A stretch of 64,000 nucleotides of DNA, from NCBI GenBank assembly GCA_015680685.1, contig MNCI01005887.1:104036-168035 (forward strand), read 5' to 3'. Shown here piece after piece: positions 22,991-33,959 of the stretch; the stretch's first letter is position 1; each line of letters opens with the position of its first letter. The translations under genes were made by a program, and so were the position numbers. This DNA is from Gnetum montanum. Taxonomy: Eukaryota > Streptophyta > Gnetopsida > Gnetales > Gnetaceae. The notes beneath the pieces were generated by a model that saw only the letters and a list, made by a program, of their open reading frames with translations, was not told the origin of the DNA and made no database searches.

Positions 22991-24290
22991 ATAGTGGATT
23001 TTCTTCCTCCTTGTTATCCCATTGCAACTGAGACAAGTGATCAGTGACCACATTCTTAGTGCCCTTTTGATCTACTATCGTAAGATCAAATTCTTACAAG
23101 ATCACCAGCCACCATGTGGCATGAGGGCTCATCGTTGGCTTATTCATTAGGAAGCAAATGGAACAATGGTCTATTTGCATAAACACCTTGTATCTAAGCA
23201 CATAATGATTGAACTTCTCTAGAGCAAACACCACTACCATCAATTCTTTTTCTATAGTGGTGTAGTTTAGTTATGCACCCACAATGCTTCAACTAGTGTA
23301 GTGGATGTAGTATGGTTGTTTCTTGTCATCCATTTACATAAGCATGACTCCCAAGACATAATTTGATGCATCTATCATGACATAAAATGGTTTGGACTAA
23401 TCAATGCTTGTAGGATTAGAGTTTCTATAGGTTTCTCTTTCAGCTATTGGAATGCTTTTTCACATTCCATGGTCCAAACAAACGGATCATCTTTCTTTCT
23501 TAGCTTGACAAATGACTTTGCGATCTTAGAGAAATTCTCTATGAATCATTGGTAGTAGCTAATATGTCTAAGGAATGATCAAACATCTTTGAAAATTTTT
23601 GGTTGATGGGTTATTGGATGAATGATCCTCATTTTCTCAAGGTCTACCTCAATTCCTACTTGTGATATATAGTGCCCAAATATAATGCCTTCTTGGACCA
23701 TTAGGTGACTTTTTTGCCAATTGAGCCTAAAGTTTACCTCAACACATTGTTTTAGTACTTACTCAAGGTGGTGTAGGACTTGCTCAAATGTAGCTCCATA
23801 AGTGGAGAATTCATTCATCAAAACTTCCATACCACTTCTGATTTGTTGTTGAGAAATGCTTAAAACCAGGCATTAGAATGTAGTAGGAGCATTGCATAGA
23901 TCAAATGGCATCTTGCAATATGCAAAAGTTCCCCAAGGACTCATGAATGTTGTCTTTGCCTAGTCCTCTAATGTAATTTTAATTTGGTTATAGCCATTAT
24001 AATTATCTAGAAAACTATAGTAGCAATGCCTACATATTATGTCTAACACCTAATCAACAAATGGCAATGGAAAATGGTCCTTGAATGTTGCCATATTTAA
24101 CAATCAAAAATCAATGTAGACCTGCAACTTGCCTCCTTTCTTTGGTACAATTACAAGTGGGCTAACCCACTCACTATTCGCAATGGGATAGATGAATCCC
24201 ACCTTGAGGAGTTGTTTGATTTCCTCCTTCATGATCTGCTTTAGTTTGGGGTTCAATAGTCTTTGTGGCTATCTTTTTGTCTTCATGGTC
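22991..24290 (-). pseudogene. E2 reverse transcriptase-RNase H, decayed
   Basis: From 24250 downward: LLKVGFIYPIANSEWVSPLV, a recognisable NMATFKDHF segment near 24090, and the catalytic box at 23807-23821. The box reads LMNEF instead of FMDDF, so both catalytic aspartates are changed. A thumb remnant near 23560 and RNase H remnants (around 23370 and 23260) follow. No long open frame is left, unlike the same region of E4. Confidence 0.85.
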
Positions 24291-24403
24291 AGATCAGTGT
24301 AAATGTAATGCTAGCATATCCTAGGATCAATCCCTGTGAGTTTAGGATATGACCAAGCAAAAGCTACTAATCATTTTTCAACCACATTCAATAGCATCTT
24401 TTT

Positions 24404-25230
24404 CTACTCTGGAGTAATATTTGCATTGATTATGACCAACTTTCCATTTTTTAAAAACACATATTCCATTATGCCTTGTAGTGTTTTTAGTTCAAGGGGC
24501 TCTTGCTTAAAATTTTTAGGAATTTCCAACTCTTTCCAATAAGTATCTTCATTTGCATCATCAAAGAGTTGGTAATGAACTTGGTCTAGTTCATCTATGC
24601 CTATGACATAGGCACATGTCAGGCTCTTAGTTGGTTCCATGCAAAGTGTGCTTCTCTCAGAATTAGTGGTCAGCCACTAGGTACTCTCCTATTTTGTGGC
24701 TATTATGTATAGACACCTTTGAATTTCTACTTCTAGTGCACACTACTTGCATGTAGAGATAGATGCTTATTTCATGACCCAAATTTTTTGCACACAATTG
24801 CACCCTATATTGCTGTATGTGATGCATGGAACTTACTTCTTCTTGATCTTCCCAAATGTATTTTCTTTAGATATTTCTAGGAAAATATCTCTAATGCCCA
24901 TTCTTACATTAATAGTGCTAAGCCATGCCCTTCCCATGATGATTGGGAAATCCCCTTTGCAGTTCTCCACTTTGATCACTAGGAAATTAGCAAGATAAGA
25001 CCACTCATAGATAGTGATCATAATGTCTTCCACTAGTCCCAATGGAATAGTGATGGGTTGGTCTATCAATTCTAATTTGATATTGCTCTTCTTGAGAGGA
25101 GGCAGGTTTCATGAAGTGTACATCTCATGAGAAATTAAATTGACACCAAAACCTGAGTTGAGAAGAGCTTTGCATGGTTCATTCTTAGCAATCTGAAAAT
25201 AAATAAGAGGACTTCTAGGATTAGCCAATT
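24404..25230 (-). pseudogene. E2 protease and linker
   Basis: The protease active-site segment is CKALLNSGFGVNLISHEMY near 25160; the catalytic Asp is Asn (LLDSG to LLNSG). The core continues in 24833-25069: PITIPLGLVEDIM, WSYLANFLVIK, FPIIMGRAWLST. The linker 24404-24640 (DELDQVHYQLFDDANEDTYW) aligns with those of E1 and E3. Confidence 0.82.
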
Positions 25231-25239
25231 TTCTAGGAA

Positions 25240-27809
25240 GGTTTCTAGCATAAATCCTATTAGATATAGTATGAGTAAGCATTACAATATGGATTCTAGG
25301 GAGATTTTGGTTTGAAGGGAACTTGAATGAATTTGATACAAAGGAAGATGGAGGAATAGGGTTGTCAACCATAGGTGTAGGTGAGGGATTCAATGGACTA
25401 TGAGGTTAGAAGAAAGGTCTTTTCTTTGATTGAGTTTCCGACCCACTTGGTTCATGAATTGGTTGCAAATGAACAACCCTAGTAGTGTTGTGATGTGATG
25501 GTTGAGTTGGTAGTTTACCTTGCATAGGTGGAGTAGGTGGTAGCTGTGTGACTGGAGGAGGAACAAGTGTAGGGATAGGAGGGGGATAAGAAAAAAAGGT
25601 GGCATCCCTTCTTTCATGTTAAGAATGAGTTCAATAATAATAGGAAAGGTGTTAGTAAGATTGGAAAGGAGAAATGTGACTAGAGGAGTCATGTGAAGAC
25701 AAGGGTTACTGAACATAGTATCCATATGGATCAGGTTGTCCATAAGGGTATTACTGCCTTGGTGGTGCTAGCACCCATGATTGTGGCTACTACCATTATT
25801 GATACTGCTCATATGGTTGTAGTGGAGTTCTACTAGGATAATATTGCTGTTGTTGGTGGGACTTCCTAAAATTACCTTGAGGATAAGGTAATCTTTTGGA
25901 TGTTTGCCTTTGTGTTAGTCGTGGACTCAAAGCATACATCCTAAACTCTTGTAAGTGTGACATTATGGGGCAACATTTCTTAGGATGTTCGTATTGATAA
26001 ATGTCACATTTATCATCATCATTTGATTTGCTTTTAACAACTTCTTCTATTGTAGAAATCTTGCCCTTACCTTTTTGATAGGCATGTTTAACTTCCTTGC
26101 ACCTCCTATGCTCATAATCACTACCTTGTTCTTTAGACTCTTTGACAATTTTTAGGATAGCATGAAATTTACTATCCATGGAGTTCCATAACTAATCAAC
26201 CTTGGTTGTAATTTCACATTGAAATTTTTGGAGTGGCAAGGTTTTCCTATTCACCACTTCATCAGATGTAGATTCTTCCTCACTATTACAAAATCGAACC
26301 CCCCTCTTGCGAATGGAAGGATCATACTTATATTCCTCTATACTTTTTTTTTCATAATTCATCCTCCTCTTTAGCTACCTACTTGATTAGTATTTGTATT
26401 TAACGGGAACTTAGTTTTGATGGTTGCCCTTGGGCATAGACACAAAGGGTTCTCCTCATTTCTAATTGAAGCTCGTCTACAATGGGGCGAAGCTGACCCA
26501 GTTAAGAATAACCATGGCTAGGAAATTTGTGCATTAAGGAATAGTATTAATTGATGGTAGCATTCAAAGGTTTGTGTGTTCCTTATTTTCATGCTTGGAT
26601 TTGCCATCTTAAGTTGGAAAATTTGGAGTATGTTTGATATTTATCATTAATCAATTCAAGCATGGTACTCCATCGTTTGATAGATTTTAACTCTAAGGAC
26701 CAGTATTAGTTCTCTGCTTCTTTGATGAGTGTCCTTGGGAATAACTTAATTTTTTGCCACTCATTCTCTATGTTCTGCAAGGCACATGCATCTTGAAAAG
26801 CTTGGAGATGGTTATATAGATTAGAGTTATATTCCCCTTCAAACCAAGGAATATTGTTCATGTCTAGCCTTTTGATCCAACTATCCTTCAAGTGCCTTGT
26901 TGGAATATGTACTGCCTCTATAATGTTTAACATACTTCAGGTAGCAAGAAAAGGCTCATTGAGGCCATGATCATGATGCCTACGATGCCCTCTACTACCC
27001 CTTCATTCATGGCAATGTGCCTCTCTTTAATGTCTAAGTCCTTGATCTTGTCTTTCCTAATGATCCCTTCAATCATTTCAGTCTTGTCGATCATTTTCAT
27101 CACCTGCATCATGGTCTCACCTCCTACAGTCATGATCAAAGCTAGAAGAAGAAGAAGATGATGATGAAAAAGATGAAGAGGAAGAAGGACTAGCACCATC
27201 ATGGTGCCTACTACCATGTCTTCAACGATTGTGACCATGATCATGATCTTGTTTCTTATTCACATCCCTGCCTTAACTTGCCCCTCTGGATCCTTCTTTA
27301 TCATTGGATGCATTCTTACCAAGACCAAGATTGTGAACCATGGACTATAAGTTCTATTTTGACCTCCTTCACCGAAGTCAAAGGGAGGAACTTCACTGAA
27401 TTGGAAACCTCTAGAGAAGGGTTTCCCACCATCTTTTTGGTATAGCAGAAATGGAGAATCATTCACAAATTCATAATGTTGTTTTAGTTGTTGATCTTAT
27501 AGATGTTGTACTTTAGTGGGAGGATAATCCCTAACATCAGTATCTTACACAATATACTTAGCATGACGTTCCTAGAGACCCCATTATATAAGCATTTAGT
27601 GGAGCATTGTAGAAATGGATCAATCAAGTGGTAACACAATGTTGCCCTCCATGTCATGCCACCACAACTGTTCATCCTAATGTAGGATGAAGGTGAAATT
27701 GGATACATACTCATCAGGATGAGTATATACCACTCGATATTTTTGAGGCACCAGTTGATGAGCTACATCAGACTTGGACAAAGAAGCACTCCTGTGAGAA
27801 GAAGACATT
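25240..27809 (-). pseudogene. E2 gag, decayed
   Basis: The start at about 27809 gives MSSSHR, followed by YTHPDEYVSNFTFIL and DMEGNIVLPLD. The Retrotrans_gag-type domain is best seen at 26706-26933 (VHIPTRHLKDSWIKRLD, NIPWFEGEYN, LQAFQDACALQNIENEWQKI). At 25796-26179 are a basic linker (EVKHAYQKGKGKISTIEEVV) and a zinc-knuckle-like CDIYQYEHPKKCC, in which the second Cys of the E4 version is Tyr. The C-terminal part to 25240 is Pro-rich. Interrupted by several stops. Confidence 0.8.
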
Positions 27810-27948
27810 TTCGATTAGATGATAAAAATGCAATGTGATTTTAACTTTTATTATAGTAATTGTAAAATATGATATGACTCTAAGGTTCATTCCAAAAATT
27901 TTGAATGATTTCCACTAAATCCTAGATAGCACACAAAGCAACCAAAAG

Positions 27949-27967
27949 GTCCTTGGCAACAGTGCCA
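27949..27967 (-). other. E2 primer binding site (tRNA-Asp type)
   Basis: The minus strand reads TGGCACTGTTGCCAAGGACC, close to TGGCGCCGTTGCCGGGGA, one base inside the LTR. Confidence 0.8.
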
Positions 27968-27968
27968 A

Positions 27969-28797
27969 TGATGAGCAGCAAGGTACCCCTACACCCAACC
28001 ATATGAATCACTAAGGTGTTTATGTGCGATCTGGTCAAATTTTGTGGACCTATAGTTCTCCAGTGCACTAGTTCCCTCTAGGAAGTGAAATGGGTGTTGA
28101 GAACGTTTGTTGTCTTTCCAACTACACTTGTGAAGCTCAAGAGTATGGTTTAAGTATAATTGAGGTACATGATTTTTATCATTTTATGTTTTATAAATTT
28201 GATCGCCTACAACAAGAATGAAAGGTAAAGTAATTTAAGATCTAATTCATCTACTGCCTAACTAGCCTAACACAAGTAACTGTCCCACTTTCCTAGATAC
28301 ATCCTGAACACATATAATATTGCTGAGCTACCTAATGTTAAGCGTTACTAGGTTACCAAGCACTATATGTGTGCTAGAAGTGGTCGAGCTTGTGTTCATT
28401 AATAACTAGAAATTAATTGATTAATTGAAATGCAGTAAAGTAAAGCGCATTAAAGAAAACATTAATCTATTCTCATTGATGCAAGGATTGTCAAAAGAGT
28501 TCATTTTTATTATTGTCACATTGTTACACTTAGGTATATCAATGTTTGAACAAAGATTTGTACACACTTAGACTCCTACTACAGGAACTCAGAAAATATT
28601 CTAACTTTGGAGAAAACAAATTGCAAGAGCTTTACTACTCTGATTGAAAACTGATATGAAAACTAATTGGAAATCATGAGCCCAAGAACAATATTTATAG
28701 GCTAGCATATACCTTGCAACATCAGATACCCAACATCACATCTTGGCTTTGACATTGGATACCTGACGTTGGAGCAAATAAAAAATGTGATTCATTA
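27969..28797 (-). repeat. E2 5' LTR
   Basis: 829 bp from TGATGAGCAGCAAGGTACCCC to GATTCATTA, highly similar to the 3' LTR (18869-19680). TATA box tataaata at 28692-28699 (minus). U3 (28700-28797) has GATACC/GACATT repeats (acatcagatacccaacatc ... gacattggatacctgac). Confidence 0.94.
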
Positions 28798-28802
28798 GCA
28801 CC

Positions 28803-29030
28803 CAAAGCATAAAATATAATAATAATAAAAATCATATGCCTCGATTACACTTAATCATACATTTGCATATCACAAGTGTAATTGCAAAGACAACGAATGA
28901 CTGTTAGGACAAGTTCACTTCCTAGAGGCCAGTGCACTAGAAGATAAAGGGTTGATGGAATTCAACCGAATCATGCATGAACACTTAGTGATTCGTATGG
29001 TTGGGAGTAAGGGGTACTTGCCACTCATCA
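28803..29030 (+). repeat. S3 (right part): solo LTR in opposite orientation
   Basis: Continues S3 after E2. It ends ggggtacttgccactcatca, the reverse complement of the usual TGATGAG...GGTACCCC start. With 18208-18868 it makes an LTR of about 889 bp, the normal size for the family, and no internal sequence is attached. Confidence 0.88.
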
Positions 29031-29035
29031 CTCAA

Positions 29036-30062
29036 CATTCTAATGATATGACATATATTTACCAAAAGATAGACTTCCTTGATGTTTTTCATTATTAAAA
29101 ACCATTTGAAAACCATCTAAATCAATAATAGGATTTTGTGAAACCTTATGAGCATATATTTATTTTGTCTTAGTCATTGATGATTTTTTTAAAATTGGTT
29201 TCATTGGAACCTTTCTTGAAGATACATTCTATTGAACAACAATAAAAGAAATGGGTAGAGTAATTGATGAAATTTCAATAGAAGAAATTAATGTAAGATT
29301 TGCATAATTGGTAGAAAAAACCTTAGTGTTATCTTTAACACTAGCAAAAGAAACCTTAGTAGCATATATAATAGCTTATTGTTGGCATGTTTGTATTACC
29401 TTTTTGCGTAACATAAAAGGACATGAATCAAACATGTTACCATCACAATGATAATAATGACATGACTCTGGAATATTGTAAGAAATAACCTTTTACGCAT
29501 AATCAATTCCACCAGCACGTAGAAGAATTTCTCGTTTATGTGAATCAATATTCACTTCAATCATATATTGAATTTGGTGAAAACCACTAGTTGCATTGAG
29601 GATTTTAGAATGCTCAACTAGAATAATATGAGAGATAATATCACTTTCAATTTCTTCAAAAATTAATGGAAGGTTCGATGATTTAACAAAACAAGAAACC
29701 TTTCAGAATTCATGAAATGCTAGATTAAAAGAGGCAGTCCACTTTTGGATAATCAATAAATAATGATGATGATTAAAACACCGATATCAAGGGTCTTAGA
29801 AATCATTATCGAATTAACAAATTTTACCAGCTAAAATAAGTTTGACAAATAATGAGAATGGATGACACTCAAGCCTTGATCTTTTGAAACTAAATTTAAA
29901 TGATTTTAAACTCTTGAGAAATGAGGTAACTAACCCATAATTTGCATGAAAATATACTATCTAGAATTTCTTGAGTAATAGATTCATATAAATCATTAGG
30001 CAACTAGTAGAAAGGCAAAGAAGTGTTGGTTTCACCTAAAGGATCACCAAATGAATGTAGAG
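29036..30062 (-). pseudogene. L1-type LINE ORF1 (RNA-binding protein), decayed
   Basis: The minus strand shows LPFYQLPNDLYESITQEILDS near 30010, then WTASFNLAFHEF near 29750, NLPLIFEEIESDI, VEHSKILNATSGFHQIQYM and the zinc-knuckle-like CHYYHCDGNMFDSC at about 29470-29420. The order matches plant L1 ORF1 (DUF4283-like domain, DUF4283-linked region, CCHC knuckle). It ends in charged sequence near the S3 junction. Several stops; not functional. It is probably the 5' partner of the endonuclease fragment at 16700-18207. Confidence 0.65.
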
Positions 30063-31189
30063 GCATTAAATGTAATATCAATGTTAGAACTCTTGCTACC
30101 TTAGATCAATGTAGAAACCCTTGCCATAGAAATCCTTGCTACCATAACACTCAAAGTCCTAGAAACCCTTACTACCCACTATAACCTTCTTGTTGACATT
30201 AGGTTTGTATAGTGATGTAAAATGAGTCACAAGATAACAACTTTCATCTTTACTAATAGTTAATTTTCCTCTATTAATTTTCTACAATAAGTTGTAAGGG
30301 TGTATCCATTGGTGGTACGGGAATGTGTATGATACCCCAAAGGAGTGACTATAATGTACGCCCTAGCATATATAACCAACATGGTACTTGAGAAAAATTA
30401 TAAAGAAATATAATGATACCTCAAGTATGACTTAAACTAGTAACCTTTTGCTTAAATAAAATAAGTAATTATGTAAGTTATGTTATCATATTTGAACATA
30501 TCTAGCTACAAATATACATGTAGAGAGGGGGAGGGAAGAAGGAAGTGTTGAAACTTTGAAATTTCTTTTAATAATATTTACCCATAAGAAATATAGTGAA
30601 ATAAAAACTTTATAACCTAACATTGCCCACATCATTGTTTAGATATATATATTTAGAGTTTTATTTATTTATTTTAAGGGAGGGATGTTGGAACCCTGAA
30701 GATTTATAATATAGTCTAATTAAAAATTTATAACTTAGAATCATCCACTAGAATCAAACCATGACTTGGAGCTTTTAAATTAAGAGTCATACCACTAGGC
30801 TAACACCTCATTGTTAGAGACTATGGTGTCATGTTTATAACTAGATAACACCAACTTTTACAAACTTTTTTTTAAACATAACAATGTGTCAAATGAGTAT
30901 ACTTATCAAAATCAATCCTGTAACTTGCAAATCACAAATTGCATGCTCTAAGCAAGAAAGCAAGTTTATGATCAAATCCATTATGTATCAATGATTAGCT
31001 CATCATAGATAGAATAAAATCACCATATAATTGAGCAAGAAGTAGAAGTTGAAAGGATGCACCCTAAAAAATTAGTTGAACAAATATTTAAAATACTTAA
31101 AAAGTAATGAACCAAAGAAAGTCATGAAAATGTTATAAAAATATAATATAATATGCCAATAGAAAAAAATAATAAACTTACACTCATTG
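30063..31189. other. AT-rich region, probable LINE 5' debris
   Basis: No supportable ORF. At 30075-30180 there are imperfect repeats of 'aacccttgctacc'. A 'cccataagaaatatag' to 'ggagggatgttggaaccctgaag' stretch (30580-30700) looks like intergenic or repeat DNA. A tRNA-like A/B-box segment at 30742-30803 is listed separately. Confidence 0.4.
30742..30803 (-). repeat. tRNA-derived (SINE-like) segment
   Basis: The minus strand reads GTTAGCCTAGTGGTATGACTC, containing a perfect RNA polymerase III A box (TRGCNNAGTGG), and about 30 bp later GGTTTGATTCTAG, a decayed B box (GGTTCRANNCC). The spacing fits a tRNA-derived SINE head. It is not a tRNA gene: no credible acceptor or anticodon stem forms. 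No SINE body or target duplication was established. Confidence 0.35.
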
Positions 31190-31358
31190 TGTTCATCCTA
31201 AATTAAGTTAATATCTTTAAGTCACTCAAAAAGAGGTTAGGTTTTTTGCTTATCCACCAACTCTCCAAAGAACCACCTTGGCAAGATGAGCATTGAGCTT
31301 TTGAGTGATAATAGCTAGCCTCATTTTATTGGGACAAGGCTAGAATAATGATGATAAA
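31190..31358 (+). repeat. RTE-type LINE 3' end
   Basis: 'cctcattttattgggacaag' plus gctagaataatgatgat is the standard plant RTE terminus with a GAT-type tail. The last 60 bp matches the inverted copy at 14165-14225, including about 12 bp beyond the tail (taaggtcaca). The coding part upstream is too decayed to read with confidence. Confidence 0.55.
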
Positions 31359-31544
31359 TTTTAAGGTCACACACCCCCTAAATAAGTTACCATGCTTTTT
31401 CTTGCAATCTAAATTAATTAAACATGTTTTTTCTTTTTTTCCTTTTTCTTTTACAATCATGACGTACCTTACCATGATACTCTACCTTAGCAACCAAACA
31501 GTACTTCCAAACAAAGTTGTAGGCGAAAGAGAAAAGAATGTAGT
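31359..31544. other. Short unassigned spacer
   Basis: T-rich spacer between the RTE 3' end and the E5 LTR; nothing recognised. Confidence 0.4.
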
Positions 31545-32803
31545 TGTTGATGCATAAATTTTAGTTGCACCAACACTAGGAAAGAAAACTCGTTTTAGGA
31601 GACTATTGCCTAGGGCACCTCCCGTATGGGTATGAAAACTTGGGAATAGTCTCAGCTGGAGAGGGTTATGTGGCTTTTTGAAAATAGTAAACCAAACCAA
31701 AGAAATTAAGATTTAACACAAATCAATCTAAATTTAAATTGAATAACTATCTCAAAGTTGAGAATACAATAACTAAAAGAAATAAATTTTCCTTGGTCCC
31801 GTTGATGCTACCGGTCCATGACTGCTAATGGTATTCATTGTTGGGCAGGAAGACCACGATCACTATGAAAGAGGGAGAGAAAGAGAGAAAGAGAGACTAC
31901 CCACTGTAGTCCTCACAAGGTAGCAACTACGGTCCTTAAAGCCTACCACCATCTACCACCTTTCATGCATCGCCATAGAGAGGAAGATCATCCACCCATG
32001 TTTGCACCACTGAGACAAGTTGTCAGCCCAAAGAAAACTACACATCTCATGTCCTACAGATGGGCTATGCTGTTTGTGTTGCTATAGATAGAAAGAAGAG
32101 GGAGAGAACCCTCTTACTATTGCTGGGGAGACCCAAGATCTGATTTTGAGCCGTTGGCTCCTACCTTGGACCCTCCTCAAAGAACAATTGGAAGCTTGTA
32201 AAAAAAAGAAAAAGAAAGGAGGAAACCACTGCTTAGTGGAGAGGAAGCTGCCCCTTAAGAATGATAGCTATAGCCTTTTGGGATTCATTAGGAGAGCCCT
32301 TGCCCTTGGTTTTATAGCTGCTACAACCATCCATAATGATGCCCACGTTTCATGTAATGGCTATAGAGATCACCACCACTTCTTGTGTAATAATGCCCAT
32401 GTTCTCCACTTAAGTGCCCACTTATGTCTATAACTTTTGAAATGTTTACCACTAATGATTGTAACCGCTGCCATTAAGTACCACCACCCAATAGTTTAAA
32501 TGTCCACTATCTCTGTAACTTTCGAAACATTTGTCACTAATGTCTATAACTACTGTAACTTCTGAAACATCTACCACTAATGACTGTAACCATCGCCATT
32601 AATGACCACCACTTGGCATTTTAAATGCCCACTACTTGCATGATTTTTACTGTGATTATTAAGAGAGAGAGATAGAGACATTGATAATCATGACCCCATG
32701 AGAGCATGGGAGTGTTGATATCAACACATAGCCCCCAAACTTTAATTGCATGCAAGTGCAAGGAACAATACCACAAAAATTTTAAAATGATGCAATAGGT
32801 AGG
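31545..32803 (-). repeat. E5 3' LTR (part left of E3)
   Basis: Aligns with 60397-61387: agttgcaccaacac, gcacctcccgtatggg, 'gtggctttttgaaaatagta', gagagaaagagagacta, tgtccactat. Includes a GAGA-rich microsatellite at 31866-31896 and a CCACTAATGAC/TGTAAC series at 32440-32610 that repeats imperfectly. Interrupted at 32804 by E3; any remaining LTR would continue after 45876, but the boundary could not be fixed. Confidence 0.7.
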
Positions 32804-33704
32804 TGATGAGTGGTGAGGTACCCCTATGCCCAACCATACGAATCATGGGCATTCAGACGTGACTAGGTCGAATTTCGCAGACTCTAAACACTTGCATACA
32901 CCAAACTCTAGCCAGCAAAACCTTATGTTAGAATGGTCGTTGTCTTCCCAACCTCACTTGTGGTGTTCTAATGCAATGGTTAAGTGAGATTGAGGCAAAT
33001 TATTTTTATTGCTTTTCTCTTTATCTTTTAAAATCTAATTTTGGAAATGTAAGAAATGGAATGTTGCGTAATCTATAATTGTTCTATTCTATTCTATATC
33101 CTAACTCTCCCTAGCATAAGCAACTGCTCCCATCTTCTGTACACATCCTCAGCATCCCCTGACAACTACTGGGTTACTAGATGTTAAGCATCACTGGGTT
33201 GCCAAGTGTTGGGTTTACGTTCAAGATGGTCGTACTTATGGTTTTTACAGAATATAAAAGAGCAATAACAATAAAGTGATAACAATGAAAAATTAAGGAA
33301 TTATTAAAGCATGGAAATATTAAAGTACTTAAATGCTTAAATGATTAAATCCAATGCTGTAAGGAATGCTTAAAAAGCTCATCTTTATTGTCGATCACAC
33401 CAATGGGTTTAGGTTCATTAGCGCTCAAATAAAGAGTTGGACACATTTCTCACAGCTGTTGTGGGCACTTGGAAAATATTCTAACTCTTGCAGGAACAAA
33501 CTACAAGAGCCTATCTACAACTACTAAAAAAGATGCCTAAGTGTGGTGGAAGCACACTTATTTATAGCTAGAATAGACTCTGCATAAACGAGACCATGTA
33601 AACACATGGACAGATGCATTGATGGGGCCACGTCAACGTGACCATGTATACGGGGCTTCGTATACCTGGCCCAGTAGATGCATCGACTCATGAGCACTTC
33701 ATCA
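32804..33704 (-). repeat. E3 3' LTR
   Basis: 901 bp, TGATGAGTGGTGAGGTACCCC to CACTTCATCA. TATA box tataaata at 33559-33566 (minus). U3 (33567-33704) contains CATGTAAACACATGG, CACGTCAACGTG, TGTATACGGGGCTTCGTATAC-type (two GTATAC cores) and ATGCAT units. Confidence 0.95.
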
Positions 33705-33714
33705 TACCCCCACG
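33705..33714 (-). other. E3 polypurine tract
   Basis: The minus strand reads AGTCGTGGGGGTA before the LTR. Confidence 0.75.
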
Positions 33715-33959
33715 ACTAAGTGATAACTCATCCTCAAGTTTTATTACAATTTGGAAGGTATGAAGTTATTACAACACACATGAGAAAACACATATACAAA
33801 GACACTGAATTTACTAACACAGTAAGTGCCCAAGTGCACAGAGAAGAATGAATTACAAAATGGTGGTGTTCAGAGATAAAATTGAACATCTTGATGATTC
33901 TGGATTCTCTGCCGTGTCGAAAGATGCTAATATTGCTAAAGAAGATCACATCATCCTTG

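Larger units (their letters stand above)
18869..28797 (-). mobile_element. E2: complete family A Ty3/gypsy element
   Basis: A 9,929-bp element with LTRs at both ends and a perfect TSD, gcacc at 18864-18868 and 28798-28802. Minus-strand order: 5' LTR (27969-28797), PBS, gag, protease, RT-RNase H, integrase, noncoding tail, PPT, 3' LTR (18869-19680). It lacks the extra 3' ORF of E1 and E3. All domains carry stops and the RT active site is altered. It landed inside S3, in the opposite orientation. Confidence 0.95.

Noticed and set aside
26927-27244. Met/Ile/Lys-rich 105-codon minus frame
   Set aside because: It lies in E2 gag in a shifted frame over the His/Ser-rich low-complexity segment; the Met richness comes from reading CAT/ATG repeats out of frame.
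30742-30803. A functional tRNA gene
   Set aside because: Only the A and B boxes resemble a tRNA; acceptor, anticodon and T stems do not pair, so it is listed only as SINE-like.
32146-32433. 95-codon + strand ORF
   Set aside because: Lies within the E5 LTR repeat and is not kept open in the second copy at 60397-61387.
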